NCBI GenBank assembly: GCA_964622325.1
Contig: CAZUOJ010000023.1
Span: forward strand, 1 to 37,909
From: JAJFUB01 sp964622325
GTDB lineage: Bacteria > Armatimonadota > Zipacnadia > Zipacnadales > UBA11051
Reading direction: 5' to 3'
Length of the DNA: 37,909 nt
A program made the translations under genes and the position numbers. The notes below the pieces were generated by a model. The model saw only the letters and a program-made list of their open reading frames with translations, was not told where the DNA came from and ran no database searches. Numbering within the stretch: the stretch's first letter is position 1; each line of letters starts with the position of its first letter. Of the stretch, positions 17,109 to 26,048 are shown one piece after another.

Positions 17109-17969
17109 ATGCAAAATTTTTTCGCCCCTAAATCAGGGCTTTTTATCGCCTTATTGGCATCTTGTGCTTGGGCAGCAGAAATTCACATGAGCGGCAATCC
17201 CCCGCTTCCCGTGCCCAATGTGCTGACAAATCCCGATATGGAACAAGGCCAGGACAATCAGCCCACAGGCTGGCGCTTTAGCACGGCGCGCCCAGATATT
17301 TTTGAATATGGCTGGAAGCCGGAAGGCCGCTCTGGAAAATGTTTATGGATTAAGGCGCATTCGGGCGAGATGTCAGGCTATTGGAGCCAGAGCTTCCCTG
17401 TGTTGCCGGGCCGCCGCTATTTGCTGAAAGGCTATTTTCGCCTTATAGCGGGCAAAATTCTTATCTATGCGCATAGCTCCGTAAAGCTGCCGGATGGGCG
17501 GGAGAGAGCTGTCGATGAGCGCTTTTATCGCGGCACAGCGCGAGGCCATTGGCTTGTGCCTGTGTTTTTGCCTCCGGAAGCACTCGGCGGGCCCGATCCG
17601 CTCACATGGCAGCCCTTTCGGCTGCTTGTCTCCATTCCGGAGTCACTGTCTGCTCTCACTTTGAGCCTGGGCCTGTATTTCCAGGCGGGCGAAGCCTATT
17701 TTGATGATTTGTGGGCAGGCCCGGCGGAAACAGATTTGACGCTTTCTGTTAAGGCTGCCCCCGACGAAACGCTACAAAAAATTATTGTCACGCGCAAAGA
17801 AAGTTCGCAGCCTGTTTTTGTCAGCCCGGCTTTGCCAGCGGAGGCTAAAAACTTCGAGACTCTTCTTAAATCCCAGCCAGTAGATGATGTCTACACAGTG
17901 GCCGTAACATTAGCGGATGGCCGCACAATACAAAAGCAATATCCAGAAGAAATAAGGGAGAAGCCATAA
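17109..17969 (+). CDS. Secreted carbohydrate-binding-module-like protein
   Basis: A 286-residue protein. ATG 17109 has AGAGGAAG 8 nt upstream and begins a signal peptide (MQNFFAPKSGLFIALLASCAWA); the longer frame from 17082 does not. The mature N-terminus has the jelly-roll signature of CBM4/9-like domains: VLTNPDMEQGQDNQPTGW, SGYWSQSFPVLPGRRYLLKGYF, LGLYFQAGEAYFDDLWAGP. The 'aromatic-DDL/I' ending is the usual last strand. The remaining 80 residues form a second small beta domain. No catalytic residues are visible. The stop is immediately followed by the ATG of the next gene (no gap), so the two are made together, and the pair probably acts on one polysaccharide outside the cytoplasm. Confidence 0.75.
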   Translation: MQNFFAPKSGLFIALLASCAWAAEIHMSGNPPLPVPNVLTNPDMEQGQDNQPTGWRFSTARPDIFEYGWKPEGRSGKCLWIKAHSGEMSGYWSQSFPVLPGRRYLLKGYFRLIAGKILIYAHSSVKLPDGRERAVDERFYRGTARGHWLVPVFLPPEALGGPDPLTWQPFRLLVSIPESLSALTLSLGLYFQAGEAYFDDLWAGPAETDLTLSVKAAPDETLQKIIVTRKESSQPVFVSPALPAEAKNFETLLKSQPVDDVYTVAVTLADGRTIQKQYPEEIREKP

Positions 17970-20714
17970 ATGCTAAAGGGCGCACGCTCAATAAATAGTT
18001 CGGGGAAGCGGCTTTCAGGGGAATATATCCTGATCGGCAGCCTTTTGGCGCAGGCGTTTCTCTGTTCTTTTGCCCTGTCTCAGGAGCTCTTGCGGGCGGG
18101 AGAAATGCGCCTGCAGCCCGCCTTACAATTTCCCTGGCGTGCCTCTGTCGCCAGCGAGCCGCAGCTTTTGCAAGAGGCCACGCTGCTTGTGAAAATGGGC
18201 CGGGAAGCGCGCCCCCTCGCGTTAGGCCACGCGGAAAAAAGACAGGGAATGTACATCTTTCAGCCTGATTTCCCCTTACATATCAGCCTGCAGCCCTATT
18301 CTGTAGCTCGCTGTATCGTGTGGCGAATAAGCTGCCGTAACATGCATACAGAGCCTGTGTGGCTGGAAATAGGGCCACAGTTGCATTTACAGTTTGCGGC
18401 TCGCTCTTACACGATTTTTGAGGGCTGGGAGGATGTGGACAATCCGCAGGCGCCTGTCGTTTCCACACGGCTGGAAGGGAATATGCCGCTTGTGTGTGCG
18501 TGGCAGGGGCGGGCGACAGTGGCAGTGGGCTTGGAGCCTTCCCAGCTCGTGTCCTATTTACGACATGAATTTGAGCCCCAGCCCCATCGAGCCGCTCGGC
18601 TGGCCTGTATCACAAGGCTAGTTGTGGATCCAGGGCAAGAAGAAAGTCTGCGCTTTGTGCTTATAGGAGCGCCAGGCGAATGGGGCAAATACGAAGCCTT
18701 TGAGGCCTATTATGACAGCTTTCCTGATTGGTTTTGGGCTCATCTAAAAGTGGATCGGCGCGTGTGTCAGGGCAGCACGCAATATTTAGCTTGGCCGGCT
18801 GGCCCCTGGACGCCGGAAATGGCCCGTCGCTTATATGGAGGATGGGAATGGTGTTACGCGCCCTTCCGCCGCACTGGCGACATTGTCGGCCGAAAAGAAT
18901 TATGGGATTATCAGCCGGCGCGCCCGCCCGATAAAACGCGTGCGCTGCCCCGTGAAGAATTTCTTCGCTGGCGCAAAGAACGCTTCCAGGAGGGCGCGCG
19001 CCGCTGCGATGTGGCGATGATGTTCTATATTCCGGCCCAAATTTGGTGTGAGGAAACATTAGCCCTGGCGCGCTATCCCGATGCTCTCATCACAGATCCG
19101 AAACAAAAGACATATTTTAATACGCCCTGGGTGACGGGCCACGACAATGAACGGCGCGTGTTTCCGCTGGAAACATCCTTTGGCCGCCAGAGCTATGCGG
19201 ATATGGCGCAGCTGGCGGAGGAACTGGATATAGCGGGCTTTGCTTTTGACACAGCCGGCGGCGCCGCGCGTTACACAGGCCCCGCGCTGCCTCAATTGCC
19301 TCATCGCGCCTGGGATGAACAATTGGGCGTCTATTGCGGCGAAAATATCGCTATCGCCAAGCTGATGGATTATGTACATACATTGAAAAAGCAGGGGCGT
19401 CCCTTAGGCGTTGTCGCCAATCCTATGGCCTATGGCACATATATGTCCTGCTTTCATGCCGACAGTGCTATGCTGGAGCGCAATCCCTGGAGCACAACAC
19501 GCACCGAAAGTGATCGGCTGCGCTGGAAAATGGGCCACAAGACGCTTGTATGGTGGGAAGATTACGATGTGCAGGATTTTGTGGATATTCAAACAGTCAG
19601 CCGCGAACAGCTGATTGCTATATATAAGGGGCTGGCGGATTTCACGCTCTTGCAAAGCCTGCGCGTCGGCTATATTCCCACGCCCAATTTTACGATGGGA
19701 ATGGCCAAGCTTGTGCGCTGGCTGCCTGCCATTGTGGAATGTGTGCAAACAGGCTGGGAGCCAGTGCCGGCGGCGCATTGCCCTGCGCCGCTGTGGGCCA
19801 CGCGCTATGGAAAAGGCCTGCGTACGCTTCTCGCCCTCGGCCATGAAACAGGCCAGCCTGTGGAAGGCGACATCCTCATTGATAACAAGCGACTCGGCGA
19901 AGGCGTGCTTCTGTTTTCTGGCTATGATGGCAGTGCGCTAACAAATCGGATGACAAGAGGGCGGACGGCTATCCGGCTGCATGTGCCTGTGCGCACGCCT
20001 GTGCTCTTGCGTGCGCAAATGAACATCTTCCCCGCCGAAGCTGTCCAGGAAGCGCGTGTGGAAGCCCGCATGGGCCTGTGCCAGGGGACCTTACGGGCTG
20101 TTCTGAAAGGCAACGGCTCCGCCCGACTGATATGGCGTCTTCCGCCCCATATGACATTAACAGCGGCGAAAGCCAACGGCAAGCCGCTTGCGCCGAAAAT
20201 CAGCGGCGACGCTTCTGCTTCATGTTCGCTCAAATTAACGGGACAGACAGAAATCGTGGCGCAATTTACATCCACGCTGTTTCGGCTTGCCGAGGAGCAA
20301 TTGTTGAATTTTCCCTTCGTCAAAGAGGGGCAGCCGAATTGTGCGATTGTGCTCTCCGAGCCGAATTCTGCCGCCCAACAGCAGGCCGCCTTCCGGCTGC
20401 AAGAATATTTCCGTTATTGGTATGGGCGCGTTGTCCAGCCGCCTGTGGAAGTGCGGCTGCCGATTGTGACAGGGCAATTGACGCCCGAGCAGGCTTCCAG
20501 GCCGAATGTCCATTTGCGCCTCAAGCCAAAGGAGCCAGCGCGCGTGCAGCTCGCGCAAAAGGATTTGCTTATCAGCGCGCCCACGGAGGAGGCCTTGCGG
20601 CAAACAATGTTTGCTCTCCTACAGGCGCTGGATAAACGATATTGGTTCCCCGAGCGCTTGCGGGCGACAGCTCTGCATCAGCGCACAGGATTAGCCGAGC
20701 AAATTATTGAATGA
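17970..20714 (+). CDS. Secreted TIM-barrel glycosidase-like protein with C-terminal GH67N-like domain
   Basis: A 914-residue protein whose ATG directly abuts the preceding stop; AGGGAG lies about 10 nt upstream. A signal anchor or signal peptide spans about residues 20-38 (ILIGSLLAQAFLCSFALS). The middle (about 250-560) looks like a (beta/alpha)8 glycosidase barrel: DVAMMFYIPAQIWCEE, LDIAGFAFDTAGG, GRPLGVVANPMAYGTY, TLVWWEDYDVQDF with candidate acidic residues, though no named family is certain. A beta-sandwich follows. The last 150 residues (CAIVLSEPNSAAQQQAAFRLQEYF ... DLLISAPTEEALRQTMFALLQALDKRYWFP) resemble the N-terminal domain of GH67 alpha-glucuronidases and related hexosaminidase-associated domains, here at the C-terminus. 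Substrate unknown. Confidence 0.68.
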   Translation: MLKGARSINSSGKRLSGEYILIGSLLAQAFLCSFALSQELLRAGEMRLQPALQFPWRASVASEPQLLQEATLLVKMGREARPLALGHAEKRQGMYIFQPDFPLHISLQPYSVARCIVWRISCRNMHTEPVWLEIGPQLHLQFAARSYTIFEGWEDVDNPQAPVVSTRLEGNMPLVCAWQGRATVAVGLEPSQLVSYLRHEFEPQPHRAARLACITRLVVDPGQEESLRFVLIGAPGEWGKYEAFEAYYDSFPDWFWAHLKVDRRVCQGSTQYLAWPAGPWTPEMARRLYGGWEWCYAPFRRTGDIVGRKELWDYQPARPPDKTRALPREEFLRWRKERFQEGARRCDVAMMFYIPAQIWCEETLALARYPDALITDPKQKTYFNTPWVTGHDNERRVFPLETSFGRQSYADMAQLAEELDIAGFAFDTAGGAARYTGPALPQLPHRAWDEQLGVYCGENIAIAKLMDYVHTLKKQGRPLGVVANPMAYGTYMSCFHADSAMLERNPWSTTRTESDRLRWKMGHKTLVWWEDYDVQDFVDIQTVSREQLIAIYKGLADFTLLQSLRVGYIPTPNFTMGMAKLVRWLPAIVECVQTGWEPVPAAHCPAPLWATRYGKGLRTLLALGHETGQPVEGDILIDNKRLGEGVLLFSGYDGSALTNRMTRGRTAIRLHVPVRTPVLLRAQMNIFPAEAVQEARVEARMGLCQGTLRAVLKGNGSARLIWRLPPHMTLTAAKANGKPLAPKISGDASASCSLKLTGQTEIVAQFTSTLFRLAEEQLLNFPFVKEGQPNCAIVLSEPNSAAQQQAAFRLQEYFRYWYGRVVQPPVEVRLPIVTGQLTPEQASRPNVHLRLKPKEPARVQLAQKDLLISAPTEEALRQTMFALLQALDKRYWFPERLRATALHQRTGLAEQIIE

Positions 20715-21047
20715 GCCGCTGGATTTTGGGAGAGATCTTTACAGGATTGACTGTAGAGGGGAAAAGAAGCGAAAATTGCCTTGCGCGCCAGGAGAGAGCC
20801 ATCATAGGCGCAGGAAAATCCATTTGCAGTCTGGCAGAAACAGCTCTGGAGGGAGAGGCTTTTCGGCGCAGAAGCGCCCGCGAAAAATACAAGGAAATGG
20901 CCAGCGCTCTTTCGGATTAAGGCTAATAGAGCAGGGCCCAAAGGAAATTAATTATTAACAATATCCTTTGGCTATAACATCCCCAAATCTTATCGCAAAG
21001 AATCCGGCAAATCCAATATTAGAAAAAATAGTCCGGGGCCCAAGCCA
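20715..21047. other. Convergent intergenic region
   Basis: 333 bp between two converging secreted-protein genes. An 8-bp inverted repeat CCAAAGGA (20938-20945) / TCCTTTGG (20964-20971) with an AT-rich 18-nt loop might end transcription from either side, though no T-run follows. A plus-strand open frame (20711-20920) overlaps the preceding stop as ATGA but lacks a ribosome site and family resemblance. Confidence 0.45.
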
Positions 21048-22208
21048 TTAATCCGCAAAAATCCAATCCATCCGCACTTTCCACAGCAATTGTTCCAGCT
21101 TGTCCAGCACAGAAAGCAATTGTTCTTCGGCCGCTAGATTGACAGTCTCGCCGCTCAACTGGCTCTGGAGCTGTTTGGCTTGCGCCAGCAGTTGGGCGCA
21201 GGAGCTTCTTTCTGTTTCGGGGGCTTTTATTTCCGTAAAGAGCCTGTCCAATTCCGCCTGCAGTTGAGCAAGGCCCTGGGGCTGCAGGCGCCGGGGCGTG
21301 AAATCCAGCTTCCGTAATTCCGCCAATGTGGGCGCGAATTGCGCTTGCAGCTTTGGCACGAGCGCTGCGTTGGGCAATTCCTGTGTGCCCCAAAAAGCGA
21401 AACGCAATTCTTTGTCTTTGGCTTCTATCTCCCAGGCAACGCCGTAAGAGCCGACATCCAGTCTTATGCTGGCGACTAGCTCCGGGCATGTTAAGCCTCC
21501 CGCTCCGCCTACACTTCCTTCCACGCCCAAATCCCGCCTTTCATCATACATAATCCACGCCCATTCTGAAGCCGGATCCAAAGAAGCTTGCTGGCCTGTT
21601 TTGAGCTGACGCGTCGGCGTGACGATAACACGCTGGCCATCATGAAAATAGCCAGCCGGATAGGCTACAAGCCGTACGCGCAGCTTCGGGACTGTTTCTG
21701 TTTTGGGAATCTGCACAATGCGACAAAACAGCGGCAGCCTGTCCGCCAGAATCATAAATTGCACACGCGCCCAGGCCTGGGGCATATCCCATAAAAATTC
21801 CACAGAAGCCCGCTCGCCGCTATCCAGAGCGCGGACGGCCTGGACGGGATACATGCGGCTCTGGGCGTCATCTATTGCAAAATTGAAGAAGCCGTTGCGA
21901 TACCAGTTGCCTCCTCCGGGGCTTGTCATGCCAATGGAGCCTTCTTGCTGGATAGCATAAGGCGCATGGCTGGCGTCATAACAGCCCCAATGCTGCAGGC
22001 CGTAGCTGCACGCCTTAGCTTGTAGCTGCACAAGCCATTTTTTGCCCTCGTGCCGGGCATGCTCGCCGTATAGTTCCGTGGGGCGCGCAGTCAGCACGCT
22101 GACAGTCGCCTGGGGCGAGGCCGGAGCGATCCCCATCCATATTCCTACACACGCAATTAGCAGCGCCTGCGACGCCCCCATTTGGGCCCTGGACAGGAAG
22201 CGTTTCAT
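21048..22208 (-). CDS. Secreted protein of unknown function, partner of the GH42-like enzyme
   Basis: A 386-residue protein that I do not recognise. ATG 22208 is chosen because GGAGG lies 7 nt upstream, inside the end of the GH42-like gene, and because the start and that gene's stop overlap as ATGA; this is a translational-coupling arrangement. A signal peptide follows (MKRFLSRAQMGASQALLIACVGIWMGIAPA). The mature part is rich in beta strands (GNWYRNGFFNFAIDD, SVEFLWDMPQAWARVQFMI, LRVRLVAYPAGYFHDGQR), reminiscent of a large beta-sandwich, possibly a lyase-like or sugar-binding fold. The last 90 residues are a coiled-coil-like helix (LAQLQAELDRLF, LLAQAKQLQSQLSGE, LSVLDKLEQLL). It probably assists or complements the upstream enzyme on the same substrate. 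Confidence 0.6.
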   Translation of the reverse strand: MKRFLSRAQMGASQALLIACVGIWMGIAPASPQATVSVLTARPTELYGEHARHEGKKWLVQLQAKACSYGLQHWGCYDASHAPYAIQQEGSIGMTSPGGGNWYRNGFFNFAIDDAQSRMYPVQAVRALDSGERASVEFLWDMPQAWARVQFMILADRLPLFCRIVQIPKTETVPKLRVRLVAYPAGYFHDGQRVIVTPTRQLKTGQQASLDPASEWAWIMYDERRDLGVEGSVGGAGGLTCPELVASIRLDVGSYGVAWEIEAKDKELRFAFWGTQELPNAALVPKLQAQFAPTLAELRKLDFTPRRLQPQGLAQLQAELDRLFTEIKAPETERSSCAQLLAQAKQLQSQLSGETVNLAAEEQLLSVLDKLEQLLWKVRMDWIFAD

Positions 22209-25200
22209 TTTGTTGCCTCCAATCGCACGCTGGCTGTAGCCTGAAGGCCTGTCAGAATATCCCGAACGACGATTTGCCATTTGCCGGAAGGATCGTTAAT
22301 GGCAAAAGGAATTGTGGCCGAAGCCTGCAGGCCCTCCGGATATAATGTCCGCGCATAATAGGAGCGATTGCCGCCATCGGGGCCGAAAACATTCAGGCGC
22401 CACACGGGGCGCGCCTGTGCTACATCTCCTGAGGCGACGAGGGCAATGCGCACAGGGCACGCCGTGCCGGCCCTATGCCGCGCCGGCGCCTGGATTGTCA
22501 TTTTCTGCACACGATAGGGCAGCGCAGACAAAAAGACAGGAGATGTGAAGAGCGTTTCTGTGTTAATCTGCGCCGTCCTGCCCAGATATTTGCCTGAGCG
22601 CAAATGATAAATATGAGCCGGCGCCGCCAGCTGTACGCGGCACGATACAGGCGATTGCACATTGCGCGGACGCCCTGGCAAGATGCCGACAATACGCGCT
22701 TTGCCGCGCACAAAGGCCGAAACGCGTCCATTGAGCCACAGCTTGCCTTCCGCGTCTTTGACATCCCATTGCGGCTTCGGGCCGTAAAGCTGCACGATAT
22801 TGCGTAATGCCTCCGCGGGCGCAATCTGGCCCTCTGGCGCTATTTGTTTGCTGTATTCGGAAAAAGAGAAATTCAGCAGCACAGCGCGTCCCTGGCCCGT
22901 TTGCCGGCTGATACATATCGGCGTATCCGCAGCGTGTCCGCAGGCGAGGCCATCGGCAAGCTTTACAGAGGCGTCTACAGCCACAGGCGCCAGGGAGGAA
23001 GCTGCCGGGAAGCGCAAGGGGCCGGCGGCCTCGCCCCACAGCGCCGCGCTGGGCGTGACAGAGCCCAGGCCCGCCGGCCGTGTTATGCCGAACAGATTAT
23101 CCAGCGCTGGCTGCGGCCGCAAGGCACAATTGCCATAGGCAATTCCGGGCCGCACATCCGCAATTAAGATGCCCCCTTGCTGGACATAATGCTCCAGCTC
23201 CGTAATTTCACGATCCGATAGACACACTGTATGGGGCAGCAGAAGCAGCTTGGGCGGACGCCGCCGCAGAAGGCCTGCCTCAATTTGTCGGCTTGTGATA
23301 TTATAAGGAACATAGCTGAGATCTTCCAGCAGGCGCAACACGGCGATCATAGCCCCATCATACGCTCCGAAGGGCTGCGACAGCCGCTCCAGATGTAACG
23401 AAGGCTGGGAATGATACACAGCCACAGGATCACAATCATGTTCGCTATGCGCCAGCAGCTGCCCGAGTCCCTCTGTAATCTCCTTCACATACGGCAAGAA
23501 GGTATCCATCCAATAGGCCCATGTAAGATCCGTATTATAAAAATTCTCACAGGTGTAAGAGCAATAAACTTCCAGGAGATTGCTGCCATCCAGAATAGAT
23601 TCCCATAAGAAACGCGGCAGGCCGGGCAAATCGCCGCGCGCATGATTGTAGCCGCCAAACCAATTTCCTCTTATCAGCTCCCGCGGCGCCAAAGAACGGA
23701 GCAATGTATTCTGATCGACACGCCGATAGGGGCCCCAAAACTCCAGCCCCTGGATTGTGAGCTCTAAATCTCCTGGCTCCGAGCCTTCGGCGCCAATTTT
23801 GCCCTCAGGATCCACTGTTTTGATGACATCATGCGCCCAATGATGCCATTTGGCATACAGATATTCCCGAAAAGCCTCTGTGTCGTGGAAAGCAGTCCAA
23901 TTTTTCTGCTCCGCAGCCTGCGTAGCATTTACAGGCGCCGCTTCGGCGAAATCTTTAAAGGCAGTGCCCCAAGCTGCATTGAGCGCCTGAATGTTTCCCT
24001 GATAGCGATTTTTCAAGAAAGCAGCAAAAGCCGGCCGTTCATTTTCGTGAAAGCCGCCCTCGGGCGGGATGTAATTTTCATCGCCAAGACTATAAAGCAA
24101 GGGCGCAAAGGGAAAAGAGGCTTTAGCCCGTGCAATAAGCTCCTGCCGAGCTTGTTCATTATTTTCAATATCGCCCAGACGCCCATTCTCCCAGGAAATC
24201 CGCGTCACATACGGCACGGCATGGAAATCTTCGCGCGCAATCGCTTCTGGCATTCTTCCTTCGCCCTGCAGGCCCGGATATTGGCCGTAATAATGCAGGA
24301 TGCCATTGAAGCCGGCCTCACGAAGACGCACGGCGGCGAAATGCCCAAATATGCCTGGCAAATTGCCCCAGACAAGCGCAGGGAAATCATCCGGGCTGGG
24401 CTCACGCACAAAGAATTCCGCTTCCTTTTGATCCCAAGGCATGTCGCCGCGCATCAGCACAGCCCGTACACGGCCCGCCAGACTCACAGCCGCTTGCAAA
24501 GACAAAGCGAATTCTTTTTCGTCCTGGCCATTTTGGAGGGCATATTGCTTTTGGGCAAATAGACGGCCGTAATTATCCAGAAGCGCTATGCGCAGCGCCC
24601 AAGGGGCTCCCGAGACAGCGGGCGCAAAAATAATCCGGCCGGAACAGGGCTCTTTTCGTCTGTAGCTGTTTTGCGAAAGCTTAATCTCCTCGATATGTGG
24701 CACGCTTCGCATGAGCACAGCCGCGCTGGCCCAGCCCAGAACGCGGCCGGCGGCGCGAAATTGCAGATCCACAAAATGCGTTCCGCCAGGCAAACGGGGC
24801 AGAATTAATGCAATCGAATTGTCGCCAGCAGCGAGCTTCCGCGGGGCTTTTGTTTCCTGCTCAATTTCGCCCCATTCGTTGCGCACGCGCATCCATAGCT
24901 CCCCGGAAAGCGCTTGGGAGCCTGTATTACGCAGACGCAGGGAAAATTTGAGCGAAGCGGCGGGATTGCTCCCTCGCCAGCCTTCTATCGGCAAGCCGTC
25001 AAAACGCACGAGCGGCTCGCGCCTGGCCGCCCATAAAATGGCTTTGGCGACAAGCGATTGATGATAATCGTATTCCGTGAGCGAGCGATATGTATAGGGC
25101 TCCGGAGGCGTGAGACAAAAGCCGCCGGCATAGCCTGTGGGGAATTGCACGCCATAATCAATTTGCACAATGCGGCCTTCGCCGAGACGAAAGCCGCGTA

Positions 25201-25813
25201 CTAATTGGCTGGGCTCCTGGGCCAGCGCGGCAATTTTTTCTTTATAGAATGACAAGCCCGCCAGAGGGATTTCCGAAAGAATCTCTGTCGCTTCAGGCAC
25301 AGGATGCCGCCAAAGCCGTTCATCAGCCTCTCGTTTGTACACAAGCACAAGGCCAGCGCCTTCTTTCACACGCCGCAGCATTTCGTATTGCAGCCGCACA
25401 GGCAAATGGGCCAAAGGGAAATTTCCTAAAACATAAACATCATAGGGCTGAGCTAATTTTTGTATGATAGCCGTTTCCTTTTCTAGAGGGGATGTGCCCT
25501 CGATCATCCCCGGCCAAGGCCCGTATGTGCCCGGATCGCCCAGATGGCGAAAATCAAGCGCTGTTTCGCCGCCGGCTTGCACATCCAGGCGCTGCGCCAA
25601 TTCCGTGATTTCTCGGGCCGCATGTGTGGGCGCAATGAAAAACACGCGCACGGGGCCCTGCGCGAGCGGCTTAGCCCATTTTGTATGGGGCGTTTCATAG
25701 CCAAAATGAAAATCGTTATAATAGCTGCCAGGCAGACGCCCTGCGGCATATGCGGAGCAAGCCATTAACAATATGCCCGCCCACGCCCAATATTTTTCGC
25801 CATAATTTCGCAT
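22205..25813 (-). CDS. Secreted GH42-like (beta-galactosidase superfamily) glycoside hydrolase
   Basis: A 1202-residue protein; ATG 25813 has AAAGGAGG 7 nt upstream. A signal peptide spans residues 1-23 (YWAWAGILLMACSAYAAG). Residues about 40-260 resemble a glutamine-amidotransferase-like or ThuA-like sensor (VRVFFIAPTHAAREITELAQRL). Two beta-sandwich domains follow (260-480). The TIM barrel (about 485-800) shows GFNGILHYYGQYPGLQ, FAPLLYSLGDENYIP with Glu579 as likely acid/base, and the GH42-typical FLKNRYQGNIQALNAAWGTAFKDF; FLWESILDG probably carries the nucleophile. Next comes the Rossmann-like trimerisation domain of GH42 (DPVAVYHSQPSLHLERL, LLLLPHTVCLSDREITELEHYVQQGGILI), then a beta-sandwich. 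Much longer than plain GH42 (about 650-700). Substrate unknown. Confidence 0.8.
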   Translation of the reverse strand: MRNYGEKYWAWAGILLMACSAYAAGRLPGSYYNDFHFGYETPHTKWAKPLAQGPVRVFFIAPTHAAREITELAQRLDVQAGGETALDFRHLGDPGTYGPWPGMIEGTSPLEKETAIIQKLAQPYDVYVLGNFPLAHLPVRLQYEMLRRVKEGAGLVLVYKREADERLWRHPVPEATEILSEIPLAGLSFYKEKIAALAQEPSQLVRGFRLGEGRIVQIDYGVQFPTGYAGGFCLTPPEPYTYRSLTEYDYHQSLVAKAILWAARREPLVRFDGLPIEGWRGSNPAASLKFSLRLRNTGSQALSGELWMRVRNEWGEIEQETKAPRKLAAGDNSIALILPRLPGGTHFVDLQFRAAGRVLGWASAAVLMRSVPHIEEIKLSQNSYRRKEPCSGRIIFAPAVSGAPWALRIALLDNYGRLFAQKQYALQNGQDEKEFALSLQAAVSLAGRVRAVLMRGDMPWDQKEAEFFVREPSPDDFPALVWGNLPGIFGHFAAVRLREAGFNGILHYYGQYPGLQGEGRMPEAIAREDFHAVPYVTRISWENGRLGDIENNEQARQELIARAKASFPFAPLLYSLGDENYIPPEGGFHENERPAFAAFLKNRYQGNIQALNAAWGTAFKDFAEAAPVNATQAAEQKNWTAFHDTEAFREYLYAKWHHWAHDVIKTVDPEGKIGAEGSEPGDLELTIQGLEFWGPYRRVDQNTLLRSLAPRELIRGNWFGGYNHARGDLPGLPRFLWESILDGSNLLEVYCSYTCENFYNTDLTWAYWMDTFLPYVKEITEGLGQLLAHSEHDCDPVAVYHSQPSLHLERLSQPFGAYDGAMIAVLRLLEDLSYVPYNITSRQIEAGLLRRRPPKLLLLPHTVCLSDREITELEHYVQQGGILIADVRPGIAYGNCALRPQPALDNLFGITRPAGLGSVTPSAALWGEAAGPLRFPAASSLAPVAVDASVKLADGLACGHAADTPICISRQTGQGRAVLLNFSFSEYSKQIAPEGQIAPAEALRNIVQLYGPKPQWDVKDAEGKLWLNGRVSAFVRGKARIVGILPGRPRNVQSPVSCRVQLAAPAHIYHLRSGKYLGRTAQINTETLFTSPVFLSALPYRVQKMTIQAPARHRAGTACPVRIALVASGDVAQARPVWRLNVFGPDGGNRSYYARTLYPEGLQASATIPFAINDPSGKWQIVVRDILTGLQATASVRLEATK

Positions 25814-26048
25814 ATAAAGTCCTCCTTTGGCGGCATTGTCGCGCTGCCCATTATTAAAATCGACACAATGAATTTTTTTCGCAGATTATGGATAAAGCCC
25901 TGCCAGCTGCATCGTCCGAAAAGGATTTTCTTGCAGAAATCTTGCGCAAAAATTTCCAAGAAGTTAGTTATTTCCCGTATAAAATTATTTTGGCTTTTTC
26001 GACAAGAGTGAGGGCCTGTACACAAAACTGGTTGATTAAGCGATCCCG

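Noticed and set aside
20711..20920. 69-residue frame starting as ATGA on the stop of the glycosidase-like gene
   Set aside because: The stop/start overlap is attractive, but no Shine-Dalgarno precedes it and the sequence shows no domain or strand pattern.
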